Assembly: GCA_900555715.1 (NCBI GenBank)
Contig: USMC01000003.1
Location: 37,949 to 101,948 of the forward strand
Reading direction: 5' to 3'
DNA length: 64,000 nucleotides
DNA from: an uncultured Porphyromonadaceae bacterium
Lineage (GTDB): Bacteria; Bacteroidota; Bacteroidia; Bacteroidales; Muribaculaceae
Of this stretch, positions 42,234-51,355 are shown in pieces (positions within the stretch are counted from its first letter, which is position 1; each line of letters opens with the position of its first letter). The position numbers and the translations under genes were made by a program. The notes under the pieces are model-generated. The model did no database searches. It was given only the letters and a program-made list of their open reading frames with translations, and was not told the origin of the DNA.

Positions 42234-45200
42234 ATGTTCAGCAAATTCTTTATCAACCGCCCGATTTTCGCCACTGTCCTCGCTCTGCTGATGATTCTGG
42301 CAGGTCTTCTGACAATCAAAACTCTGCCTGTCGCACAGTTTCCCGACATCACACCGCCGACAGTCTACATAAATGCCAGCTATCCTGGCGCCGACGCACA
42401 GACTGTAGCGGAAACTGTCGGTGTGCCCATAGAAGAGCAGGTCAACGGCGTCGAAGGCATGATGTACATGAGTTCCACTTCCGGTTCGGACGGTTCGTAC
42501 ATGCTTGAGATAACCTTCGAAAACGGCACTGACCTCGACATGGCTGCCGTAAAAGTGCAGAACCGTCTTTCTTTGGCTGAACCCGTCCTGCCGACAGCAG
42601 TCAAGCAGCAGGGTGTCAACGTGATGACACGGTCGTCTAACATCATCCTTTTCATCGCCCTCGAGAGTGACAAGCCGGAGATGTACAACGATCTGTTTCT
42701 CACCAACTACGCCAACATCAACCTTGTCGACGAACTTTCACGTGTCGACGGCGTCGGCAGTGTATCGGCGTTCGGTGCCGGAAGCTACAGTATGCGTGTG
42801 TGGCTGGATCCGAATAAAATGCATGTCCGCAACATCACGCCTGACGATGTCATGGCGGCAATCCGCAGTCAGAACATGGAGGTGTCGGCAGGCAGCGCAG
42901 GAGCCAGCCCTGCTCCCGAAAACCAGGAATTCGAATATACCATACGTTCTCAGGGGCGGCTTGACGACCCGGGGCAGTTTGCCGACATAATCCTGCGCGT
43001 CGAACCGGACGGCGCCGTCCTACATCTTGGCGACATAGCGACTGTCGATCTCGGGAGTCAGAGTTATTCCGACATCTCGCACGTATCCGGAAAAAGCGCG
43101 GGACTCATTGGCGTATATCAGCTGCCGGGAGCGAACGCCATGAAAGTGGCAGAGAAAGTCAAGGACCGCCTTTCGGAGCTCGAAGAGTATTTCCCCGCCG
43201 ATGTGAGCTACCGTATCATACTCGACACAACCGACTATGTTTCCGCTTCCATCGACGAACTTCTGAAAACATTTTTCGAAACGACGCTGATTGTGATGCT
43301 CGTCATTCTGCTGTTCCTCCAGAACTGGCGGGCGGTAGTAATACCGATGATAACCATTCCCGTGTCGCTCATCGCCACCTTTGCAGTGATGAAAGTAATG
43401 GGATTCTCGCTCAACACTCTGACGCTCTTCGGCCTCGTGCTGGCGATAGCGATAGTGGTGGACGATGCGATCGTTGTGGTGGAAGACTGTACGCGCATTC
43501 TCGACGAAGGTAAACTCAACTCCACGCAGGCTGCTACAAAAGCCATGGAGGAGCTCACCGGACCTATTGTCGGCGAAGTGCTGGTACTGCTGTCGGTCTT
43601 CATTCCCACAGCATTCATTTCCGGCATCACAGGGCAGCTCTACAAACAATTTGCGCTTACCATAGCCGTCTCGACAGCTTTTTCAGGCTTCAACGCGCTC
43701 ACCTTCACACCTGCCATGTGCGCCTTGTTCCTGAAAAGGAGCAATCCCGACCGAAAGCCGTTTTTCCTTTACAGGTGGTTCAATGCGGGCTTCGACAAGG
43801 TAAAGAATTTCTACAACTCCACAATAGGCATACTACTCCGGAAACCGGTCATGGCACTCATCCTCTTCATCGCCATCTGCGGAGCAGCTTTCTGGGGCTT
43901 CCTGCGCTGGCCGCAGTCGTACATCCCATCAGAGGACATGGGCTATTTCATGACATCAGTCCAGCTGCCGCCGAGCGCAGCCCTTGACCGCACCGACAGC
44001 ATTGTCAGCAACCTGTCTGACAGCATACTCAAAATCGACGGTGTGCGCGATGTCATTTCCATCTCCGGCATGTCGATGATGGGCGGAGGTTCGGCAAGCA
44101 ATCTCGGCAGCCTGTTCGTCATCCTCGAACCATGGAAAGACCGCAGAAGCAAAGCCGAGCAGATAGATGCTATAATAGGCAAAGTCGATATGCTCGCCGC
44201 GCAGATACAGGAAGCTGTCGTTTTCTCTGTCAACCCGCCGGCAATTCCCGGTCTCGGCAGCAGCGGCGGTCTTGAGATGCAGCTGCTCGACATCAACTCG
44301 TACGGAGCCGAAGAGCTTGCGCAGGCGGTGCGCAGCATACAGGAAGAGGCTGCTGAATGCCCTGAACTCGCACAGGTAACGAGCATGTACCAGGGCGAAG
44401 TGCCGCAACTGTCACTTAAAATCGACAGAGAAAAAGCCAAGCACTACGGTCTTACCCTGGAGCAGATCTACTCCACCCTCTCCGCCTTCATGGGCACAGG
44501 CTACGTGAACGATTTCGTGAAGTTCGGGCGCACCTATCAGGTACTTCTCAGCGCCGACGAAATGTCGCGTGCCCGCGCCGGCGACGTCATGCAGCTTACC
44601 GTCCGCAACTCCTCGGGCGACATGGTGCCGTTCAGCACATTCTCATCCATCGTCGAACAACAGGGACAGTCGCAGGTTCAGCGCTACAATATGTATCAGA
44701 CAGCGCCACTGACGGCATCCGTCGCGCCGCATGTCAGCTCGCAGCGCGGCATACAGGTGCTTGAGGACATCGTCGACAAAACGCTCGGCAAACGTTTTTC
44801 CTTCGCATGGACAGGCGAGGCTCTGCAGGAAACGCAGTCGGGGACTACCATTTCGATAACGCTTCTATTCGCCGTCATAATAACCCTTCTCGTCCTCGCG
44901 GCGCAGTACGAATCGTGGACCGACCCCGTGGCTGTCATCATCACGACCCCGACAGCTATCCTCGGTGCCGTCGTAGGCTGCATACTGTTCGGACAGAGCA
45001 TCAGCATTTACACTCAGATAGGCATCATTCTTCTCATCGGCATGGCAGCGAAGAACGCCATCCTGATAGTGGAGTATGCGATGGACTACCGCAAAGCGGG
45101 TCAGCCCATCCGACAGGCGGCGGCATCGGCAGGCGATGTGCGTCTGCGACCTATCCTTATGACAGCCCTTGCTTTCGTCTTCGGTGTCATGCCGATGCTC

Positions 45201-45362
45201 TTTGCTACCGGCGCCGGCGCCAACAGCCGAATAGCACTCGGATCGGCGGTTGTCTTCGGCATGGCAATAAACGCCATTCTCGGGACGCTTTTTGTACCCG
45301 GATTCTGGGAACTGCTCCAGACATTCCGCGAAAAATATCTTTCGAAGATATTCAGGCAATAG
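42234..45362 (+). CDS. RND multidrug efflux pump, HAE1 family inner-membrane subunit
   Basis: A 1042-residue protein of AcrB/MexB length. FFINRPIFATVLALLMILAG begins the first of 12 helices. Two large periplasmic loops follow, the helix-4 proton-relay aspartates are in AIAIVVDDAIVVVED, and GQLYKQFALTIAVSTAFSGF and GMAAKNAILIVEYA are family blocks. It uses the proton gradient to expel hydrophobic drugs or bile salts through the partner proteins. Bile resistance is a plausible role in a gut organism but is not shown here. No regulator gene is adjacent. The operon ends at the terminator 45460-45497. Confidence 0.96.
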   Translation: MFSKFFINRPIFATVLALLMILAGLLTIKTLPVAQFPDITPPTVYINASYPGADAQTVAETVGVPIEEQVNGVEGMMYMSSTSGSDGSYMLEITFENGTDLDMAAVKVQNRLSLAEPVLPTAVKQQGVNVMTRSSNIILFIALESDKPEMYNDLFLTNYANINLVDELSRVDGVGSVSAFGAGSYSMRVWLDPNKMHVRNITPDDVMAAIRSQNMEVSAGSAGASPAPENQEFEYTIRSQGRLDDPGQFADIILRVEPDGAVLHLGDIATVDLGSQSYSDISHVSGKSAGLIGVYQLPGANAMKVAEKVKDRLSELEEYFPADVSYRIILDTTDYVSASIDELLKTFFETTLIVMLVILLFLQNWRAVVIPMITIPVSLIATFAVMKVMGFSLNTLTLFGLVLAIAIVVDDAIVVVEDCTRILDEGKLNSTQAATKAMEELTGPIVGEVLVLLSVFIPTAFISGITGQLYKQFALTIAVSTAFSGFNALTFTPAMCALFLKRSNPDRKPFFLYRWFNAGFDKVKNFYNSTIGILLRKPVMALILFIAICGAAFWGFLRWPQSYIPSEDMGYFMTSVQLPPSAALDRTDSIVSNLSDSILKIDGVRDVISISGMSMMGGGSASNLGSLFVILEPWKDRRSKAEQIDAIIGKVDMLAAQIQEAVVFSVNPPAIPGLGSSGGLEMQLLDINSYGAEELAQAVRSIQEEAAECPELAQVTSMYQGEVPQLSLKIDREKAKHYGLTLEQIYSTLSAFMGTGYVNDFVKFGRTYQVLLSADEMSRARAGDVMQLTVRNSSGDMVPFSTFSSIVEQQGQSQVQRYNMYQTAPLTASVAPHVSSQRGIQVLEDIVDKTLGKRFSFAWTGEALQETQSGTTISITLLFAVIITLLVLAAQYESWTDPVAVIITTPTAILGAVVGCILFGQSISIYTQIGIILLIGMAAKNAILIVEYAMDYRKAGQPIRQAAASAGDVRLRPILMTALAFVFGVMPMLFATGAGANSRIALGSAVVFGMAINAILGTLFVPGFWELLQTFREKYLSKIFRQ

Positions 45363-45459
45363 GCTGTTCACACAGCAGAACTGCATAACTGACTGGCAGA
45401 GAAGAAAAGAAACAATAATCATCAACCGATTATCTGATATACAGCGATTTACTCATCCG

Positions 45460-45497
45460 CCGCGGCGCCACCGTTTCAGGAGGTGCCGCGGTTTTTT
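45460..45497 (+). terminator. Terminator of the RND efflux operon, fused to the purL promoter
   Basis: CCGCGGCGCC (45460-45469) pairs with GGTGCCGCGG (45482-45491) over 10 bp with one G:U and is followed by six T. The end of the T-run forms part of the TTTG -33 box of the next promoter. Confidence 0.85.
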
Positions 45498-45526
45498 GGC
45501 TTCTCGGAATTTTTTTGTTAATTTTG
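45495..45526 (+). promoter_or_regulatory. purL promoter
   Basis: TTTG (45495-45498), 20 bp, TAATTTTG (45519-45526), a full consensus match, 25 bp before the purL ATG. Its -33 element overlaps the T-run of the preceding terminator. Confidence 0.82.
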
Positions 45527-45551
45527 CAGCAAATATCAACCGGATAGACTA

Positions 45552-48500
45552 ATGGTCACATACTTTGCAAAAGGTGACGGAACGGCATACGCCGTCGACA
45601 CCGACCATCTTTTAACAACTGACGAGACAGAACGTCTCTCATGGCTTTTCGGGGGTGCAGAACCCCTGCCCGCTGGTTCGCATCTCAGCGGAAAATATAC
45701 AGGTCCTCGCGCCGAAATGATAACTCCCTGGAGCACGAATGCCGTAGAGATTACTCAGAACATGGGTCTCAGCGGCATTCTGCGTATAGAAGAGCTCAAG
45801 CCGACCGACAACGGCGACAGCTGCGACCCTATGCTCCAGCGTCTGTACACCGACCCGGGTGAAAACATCTTCGCCACGGACGCTAAACCTGCCGCCGCCG
45901 TACACATCAGCGACATCGAGGAATACAACGCCAGCGAAGGTCTCGCCCTGAGCAAGGAAGAAGAAGCATACCTCGCCGACCTCGCAAAAAAGCTCGGACG
46001 ACCCCTTACCGACAGCGAAGTCTTCGGATTCTCACAGGTGAACTCCGAGCACTGCCGCCACAAAATCTTCAACGGCACTTTCATCATCGACGGCGAAGAA
46101 AAACCCATGAGCCTCTTCAAGCTCATCAAACGCACAAGCCAGGAAAACCCCGGACGTCTTGTATCGGCTTACAAGGACAATGTGGCCTTCGTTAAAGGAC
46201 CGCAGATATGGCAGTTCGCTCCCGAACGTCCCGACGTGCCGTCGGAATTCAGCGAAACCCACATCGACTCTGTCCTTTCGCTCAAAGCAGAAACACACAA
46301 CTTCCCCACCACCGTCGAACCGTTCAACGGCGCTGCGACAGGCAGCGGAGGCGAAATCCGCGACCGTCTGGGCGGCGGACGCGCCAGCCTTCCCCTCGCC
46401 GGCACCGCGGTCTACATGACCTCCTATCCCCGCCTCTCCACAAAGAGCTGGGAAGACGCCATCGCAAGCCGCAACTGGCTGTATCATTCACCTGCCGACA
46501 TCCTCATCAAAGCTTCGAACGGAGCATCCGACTTCGGCAACAAATTCGGACAGCCGCTCATCTGCGGTTCGTTGCTCACTTTCGAACACAAAGAGGACAA
46601 GCGCCTGTGGGGATACGACAAGGTCATCATGCTCGCCGGCGGCGTAGGCTTCGCCAACGCGTCGCACGCCATTAAAGGCGAACCCGAACCCGGTATGGCA
46701 GTCGCCCTCAGCGGCGGCGACAACTACCGCATCGGCATGGGCGGCGGAGCCGTATCATCGGTCGACACCGGACGATATGCCGGCGCCATCGAGCTCAACG
46801 CCGTACAGCGCGCCAACCCTGAAATGCAGAAGCGCGTGGCAAACCTCATCAGAGCTCTTGCCGAGAGCGCCTTCAACCCCATCGTGTCCATCCACGACCA
46901 CGGTGCCGGAGGACATCTCAACGCCCTCAGCGAACTCATCGAATCCACAGGCGGCTTCATCGACATTGCCAAGCTGCCTGTCGGCGATCCCACACTCTCC
47001 GACCGCGAAATAATCGGCAACGAGAGCCAGGAACGCATGGGATTCCTGATTCATCCGAACGACATTCCTCTGGTTGAACGCATCGCTCAGCGCGAGCGTG
47101 CTCCTTTATATATTGTCGGTGAGACCGACGGCAGTCACCGCCTGCGCTTCGGACGCAAAGACGGTCAGGACGCCATCAACCTTGCCGTAGAAAGTATGCT
47201 CGGCAACCCGCCAAAGACCGTCATGCACGACAAGACCGTGCACTCTTCTTTCGCAGCGCCCGCCTACGACGTCAGCAATCTTGAGAAATACCTCACCGAC
47301 GTTCTTTCACTCGAAGCCGTAGCCTGCAAGGACTGGCTCACCAACAAAGTCGACCGCAGCGTCACCGGACGCGTCGCACGCCAGCAGTGCGTCGGTCCTC
47401 TCCAGCTGCCGCTCAGCGACTGCGGCGTTGTCGCTCTCGACTATCACGGACGGCGCGGCATCGCCACTTCCATCGGTCACTCCCCTGCCGTCGCCATCAG
47501 CAATCCCGAGGCAGGCTCTCGCCTTGCCGTTGCCGAAGCTCTCACAAACATTGCAGGAGCAAGTCTCGACAAAGGTCTCAGCGCCGTATCGCTCAGCGCC
47601 AACTGGATGTGGCCTTGCAAAAACGAAGGCGAAGACGCCGCACTCTACTCCGCTGTCAAGGCGTGCAGCGATTTTGTATGCGAACTCGGCATCAACATTC
47701 CAACAGGCAAAGACAGCCTTTCGATGACGCAGAAATATTCCGACGGAACCAGTGTCAAGGCTCCCGGAACCGTCATCATCTCCGCTGCCGGAGAGGTGGA
47801 CGACATACGCGCTACCGTCAGCCCTGTGCTTGCCACGACGACACACTCGACTCTCTACTATATAGATTTCAGCGACTCGCCTCTCGAACTCGGCGGCTCC
47901 GCGCTCGCCCAGACTCTCGGAACTGTCGGAGGACGTACTCCCGACGTAAGAAGCGCCAAGTATTTCGTCAAGGCATTCGCCACTGTTCAGAAACTCGTGC
48001 ACGAAGGACTGCTCGCCGCCGCCCACGACGTCAGCGCAGGCGGTCTTATCACCACACTGCTCGAAATGTGCTTCTCCAACACCAAATGCGGTGTCAATTT
48101 CTACACCGACGGATTCGCCATGCTCGGACAGAACGACCTTGTCCGCATTCTCTTCGCAGAGAATCCCGCAATGGTCATTCAGGTTCTCGACAAAGATAAG
48201 AAGAAGGCAGAAGAAATTCTCGACCGCGCACGCGTCAATTATTTCCCCGTAGCATCGCCTGTCCGCCAGAACGTACTGACGATCAGCCACAGAGGAACGA
48301 CACATCTTGTCAACACAGACACCATGCGCAAAGTATGGTTCGAACCGTCATATCTGCTCGACCGTCTGCAGACAAATCCCGAATGCGCTCTGGCGCGCCG
48401 CGACAACCTCGGAAAACAGCCGCTCACGTTCCGTCTGCGCCCGAACTTCGACGCCAGCTTCCAGAGCCGCGGTCTCGCACTGTTGCGCCGTACCCGATCG

Positions 48501-49295
48501 GGCATCAAGGCTGCCATTATCCGTGAGAAAGGCGTCAACAGCGACCGCGAAATGGCATTCTCACTCCATCTGGCAGGCTTCGACGTACGCGACGTCCACA
48601 TGACCGACCTTATGAGCGGACGCGAGACCCTCGACGACGTCCAGATGATAGTATTCTGCGGCGGATTCTCCAACAGCGATGTCCTCGGCTCGGCGAAAGG
48701 CTGGGCAAGCGGTTTCCGATGGAACGAGACAGCGTCGGAGAGCCTGCGGCGTTTCTATGCCCGTCCCGACACTCTCAGTCTCGGCGTATGCAACGGATGC
48801 CAGCTGATGATAGAACTCAACCTTCTCGGCGCAAAACCTTGCGACGACGGACGCCCCGCCGTAGAGATGCGGCACAATATCTCCGGCAAATTCGAATCGG
48901 AATTCGTTGCCGTCGACATACCCGGCAACAAGTCAGTGATGTTCGAATCGCTCTCGCATCTGCGCGGCGGTATCTGGGTAGCCCATGGCGAAGGACGTTT
49001 CCACTTCAACCGTCCCCTCGCCGAGACCGGTCTGAAAGTTGTAGGACGCTACGCATACGACACCTATCCCGGCAATCCTAACGGTTCAGAAGGTTCTGTC
49101 GCCGCCCTCGCTTCCGCCGACGGACGTCATCTTGCCATCATGCCGCATCCCGAACGTTCCATCTTCCCCTGGCAATGGGCATATTATCCCGGCGACCCCA
49201 CCGATCAGGCAACCATCTGGCTCGACGCCTTTGTCAACGCCCGCAAGTGGATTGCGAAAAGGCTCAGAAAAGATCAGGGCAAGAAGCGTAAATAA
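45552..49295 (+). CDS. purL: Phosphoribosylformylglycinamidine synthase, large single-chain form
   Basis: A 1247-residue enzyme of purine synthesis converting FGAR to FGAM with glutamine and ATP. It is the fused proteobacterial/eukaryotic type, not the PurL/PurQ/PurS three-subunit type. The N-terminal PurS-like domain is followed by two AIRS-like halves (GFSQVNSEHCRHKIFNG, SLKAETHNFPTTVEPFNGAATG, VSIHDHGAGGHLNAL; then PTGKDSLSM and AAHDVSAGGL). The C-terminal class I glutaminase domain carries LGVCNGCQLM (nucleophile cysteine) and MPHPERSIFPWQW. All active-site segments are present. It is monocistronic with its own promoter. Confidence 0.98.
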   Translation: MVTYFAKGDGTAYAVDTDHLLTTDETERLSWLFGGAEPLPAGSHLSGKYTGPRAEMITPWSTNAVEITQNMGLSGILRIEELKPTDNGDSCDPMLQRLYTDPGENIFATDAKPAAAVHISDIEEYNASEGLALSKEEEAYLADLAKKLGRPLTDSEVFGFSQVNSEHCRHKIFNGTFIIDGEEKPMSLFKLIKRTSQENPGRLVSAYKDNVAFVKGPQIWQFAPERPDVPSEFSETHIDSVLSLKAETHNFPTTVEPFNGAATGSGGEIRDRLGGGRASLPLAGTAVYMTSYPRLSTKSWEDAIASRNWLYHSPADILIKASNGASDFGNKFGQPLICGSLLTFEHKEDKRLWGYDKVIMLAGGVGFANASHAIKGEPEPGMAVALSGGDNYRIGMGGGAVSSVDTGRYAGAIELNAVQRANPEMQKRVANLIRALAESAFNPIVSIHDHGAGGHLNALSELIESTGGFIDIAKLPVGDPTLSDREIIGNESQERMGFLIHPNDIPLVERIAQRERAPLYIVGETDGSHRLRFGRKDGQDAINLAVESMLGNPPKTVMHDKTVHSSFAAPAYDVSNLEKYLTDVLSLEAVACKDWLTNKVDRSVTGRVARQQCVGPLQLPLSDCGVVALDYHGRRGIATSIGHSPAVAISNPEAGSRLAVAEALTNIAGASLDKGLSAVSLSANWMWPCKNEGEDAALYSAVKACSDFVCELGINIPTGKDSLSMTQKYSDGTSVKAPGTVIISAAGEVDDIRATVSPVLATTTHSTLYYIDFSDSPLELGGSALAQTLGTVGGRTPDVRSAKYFVKAFATVQKLVHEGLLAAAHDVSAGGLITTLLEMCFSNTKCGVNFYTDGFAMLGQNDLVRILFAENPAMVIQVLDKDKKKAEEILDRARVNYFPVASPVRQNVLTISHRGTTHLVNTDTMRKVWFEPSYLLDRLQTNPECALARRDNLGKQPLTFRLRPNFDASFQSRGLALLRRTRSGIKAAIIREKGVNSDREMAFSLHLAGFDVRDVHMTDLMSGRETLDDVQMIVFCGGFSNSDVLGSAKGWASGFRWNETASESLRRFYARPDTLSLGVCNGCQLMIELNLLGAKPCDDGRPAVEMRHNISGKFESEFVAVDIPGNKSVMFESLSHLRGGIWVAHGEGRFHFNRPLAETGLKVVGRYAYDTYPGNPNGSEGSVAALASADGRHLAIMPHPERSIFPWQWAYYPGDPTDQATIWLDAFVNARKWIAKRLRKDQGKKRK

Positions 49296-49336
49296 GAAAT
49301 TTTAACACTATTAGAATCTCTGCGATTTCGATTTTG

Positions 49337-49367
49337 TTGGCTATGACATCGAAATTAGTTACTTTTG
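49337..49367 (+). promoter_or_regulatory. Promoter of the etfB-etfA-acyl-CoA dehydrogenase operon
   Basis: TTG (49337-49339), 20 bp, TACTTTTG (49360-49367). The leader to the ATG at 49412 is about 40 bases and very AT-rich. Confidence 0.75.
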
Positions 49368-49411
49368 CAGAAGTTTGAGAAAATAATTTAATAATTATAA
49401 ATAAACCAATT

Positions 49412-50284
49412 ATGAGTTTAAACATCATTGTGCTTGCCAAGCAGGTTCCCGATACCCGCAACGTAGGCAAAGATGCCATGAAGGAAGACGGCACTATCAA
49501 CCGTGCCGCGCTCCCCGCGATTTTCAATCCCGAGGACCTCAACGCACTGGAGCAGGCTCTTCGGCTGAAAGAAACTCACCCCGGAAGCACCGTAACCTTG
49601 CTGACCATGGGACTCCCCCGCGCAGCTGAAATCGTTCGCGAAGCCATCTACCGCGGAGCTGACAAAGGAATCGTCCTCACCGACCGCGCCCTCGGCGGCG
49701 CCGATACCCTCGCCACATCCTATTCGCTGGCACAGGCCGTTCGCAAACACGGCAACTACGACCTCATCATCGGCGGACGCCAGGCCATCGACGGCGACAC
49801 CGCACAGGTAGGTCCGCAGATTGCCGAGAAGCTCGGTCTTCCCCAGGTGACATATGCAGAAGAAATCCTCGAAGCAGCCGACGGAAAAGTGAAAGTACTC
49901 CGTCGCCTCGAACACGGCGTCGAAACTGTCGTTGCTCCGATGCCTTGCGTAATCACCGTCAACGGTTCTGCAGCAGAATGCCGCCCGCGTAACGCCAAAC
50001 GCGTGATGAAATACAAACGTGCCGCTTCTCCTTCGGAAGTCGCCAAACTTCCTGAGAATGTACAGGCGCTCGTCAATGCAAACCCCGAACTCCAGATTCA
50101 GGAATGGGGTGCCGCTTTCGTCGAGGCAGATCCCGCACAGATCGGTCTGGCAGGCTCGCCCACAAAGGTCAAGACCATCGAGAACGTCGTCTTCACTGCA
50201 AAGGAAAGCCTTTGTCTGGAAAACAACGACGAGCAGATCGAGAAACTTATCAAAGACCTCATCGCCAATCACACCATAGGCTGA
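49412..50284 (+). CDS. etfB: Electron transfer flavoprotein beta subunit
   Basis: A 290-residue protein that binds AMP or a second flavin and pairs with EtfA. Family signatures are LNIIVLAKQVPDTRNVG, LNALEQALRLKE, LLTMGLPRAAEIVREAIYRGAD, LIIGGRQAIDGDTAQVGPQIAEKLG and the C-terminal loop after CVITVNGSAAECRPRNAKRV. The FixA-like length and motifs could mean an electron-bifurcating or an ordinary ETF; the sequence alone does not decide. It is first in a three-gene operon with etfA and an acyl-CoA dehydrogenase. Confidence 0.95.
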   Translation: MSLNIIVLAKQVPDTRNVGKDAMKEDGTINRAALPAIFNPEDLNALEQALRLKETHPGSTVTLLTMGLPRAAEIVREAIYRGADKGIVLTDRALGGADTLATSYSLAQAVRKHGNYDLIIGGRQAIDGDTAQVGPQIAEKLGLPQVTYAEEILEAADGKVKVLRRLEHGVETVVAPMPCVITVNGSAAECRPRNAKRVMKYKRAASPSEVAKLPENVQALVNANPELQIQEWGAAFVEADPAQIGLAGSPTKVKTIENVVFTAKESLCLENNDEQIEKLIKDLIANHTIG

Positions 50285-50316
50285 CGCAGCCCTCATTTCC
50301 TATTTCTTAATCAATT

Positions 50317-51345
50317 ATGGCAGACACAAACAATCTTATAGTCTACTGCGAATTCGACGAGGGCAAAATCGCTGATGTCAGTCTTGAGCTCCTCACAAAA
50401 GGTCGCGTCCTCGCAACACGCCTCGGCGTCAAGCTCGAAGCAATTGTCATAGGCAATAAGCTCGACGGCGTTGAAAACCAGATTTTCCCCTACGGAGCCG
50501 ACACTGTCTATAAAGTGGCAGATCCGAAGCTCTTCCCCTATACCTCCAACCCTCATGCGGCAGTTCTGATCAGACTCTTCAAGGAAATCAAACCTCAGAT
50601 ATGTCTCATGGGCGCCACATGCATCGGCCGCGATCTCGGTCCGCGCGTAAGTTCTTGCCTCCACAGCGGTCTTACCGCCGACTGCACAAGCCTTGAAATC
50701 GGCGACCACACCGACCCCAAGACAGGCAAGGAATATCACGACCTGCTCTATCAGATCCGTCCCGCATTCGGCGGCAACATCGTTGCCACAATCGTCAATC
50801 CCGAATGCCGTCCTCAGATGGCGACCGTGCGCGAAGGCGTGATGAAGAAAGAAATCTTCGACCCGGCGCACAAAGGCGAAGTCATAGAGCTCGACGCAGC
50901 AAAATATACCGACCCGACCGACTATGTAGTCGAAATCATCGACCGCCACATCGAAAAGTCGAAAGTCAACATCAAGAACGCTTCCATCATCGTGGCAGGC
51001 GGCTACGGCGTAGGCAGCAAAGAGAATTTCCAGCTCCTTTTCGACCTTGCCGACACTCTCGGTGCCGAAGTAGGTGCTTCACGCGCCGCTGTCGATGCTG
51101 GATTCATCGACCATGACCGTCAGATCGGTCAGACCGGCGTCACCGTCCGCCCCAAGCTCTACATCGCCTGCGGCATCTCAGGACAGATTCAGCACATTGC
51201 CGGCATGCAGGAGAGCTCAATCATCATCTCCATCAACAACGACCCCAACGCGCCCATCAACACCATCGCCGACTACGTAATCACCGGCGACATGGAAGAC
51301 ATCGTGCCGAAACTCATCAAATACTATAAGAAAAATTCCAAGTAA
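50317..51345 (+). CDS. etfA: Electron transfer flavoprotein alpha subunit
   Basis: A 342-residue protein. The N-terminal domain pairs with EtfB. The C-terminal FAD-binding domain has IIVAGGYGVGSKENFQLL, GASRAAVDAGFIDHDRQIGQ, TGVTVRPKLYIACGISGQIQ and INNDPNAPI, all standard. It begins 32 bp after etfB and is followed 10 bp later by the dehydrogenase whose electrons it would accept. Confidence 0.96.
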   Translation: MADTNNLIVYCEFDEGKIADVSLELLTKGRVLATRLGVKLEAIVIGNKLDGVENQIFPYGADTVYKVADPKLFPYTSNPHAAVLIRLFKEIKPQICLMGATCIGRDLGPRVSSCLHSGLTADCTSLEIGDHTDPKTGKEYHDLLYQIRPAFGGNIVATIVNPECRPQMATVREGVMKKEIFDPAHKGEVIELDAAKYTDPTDYVVEIIDRHIEKSKVNIKNASIIVAGGYGVGSKENFQLLFDLADTLGAEVGASRAAVDAGFIDHDRQIGQTGVTVRPKLYIACGISGQIQHIAGMQESSIIISINNDPNAPINTIADYVITGDMEDIVPKLIKYYKKNSK

Positions 51346-51355
51346 GCGAAGCAAA

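Noticed and set aside
47307..48305. A 332-codon minus-strand frame inside purL
   Set aside because: purL is complete on the plus strand with all catalytic segments; the minus frame is a codon-bias shadow.
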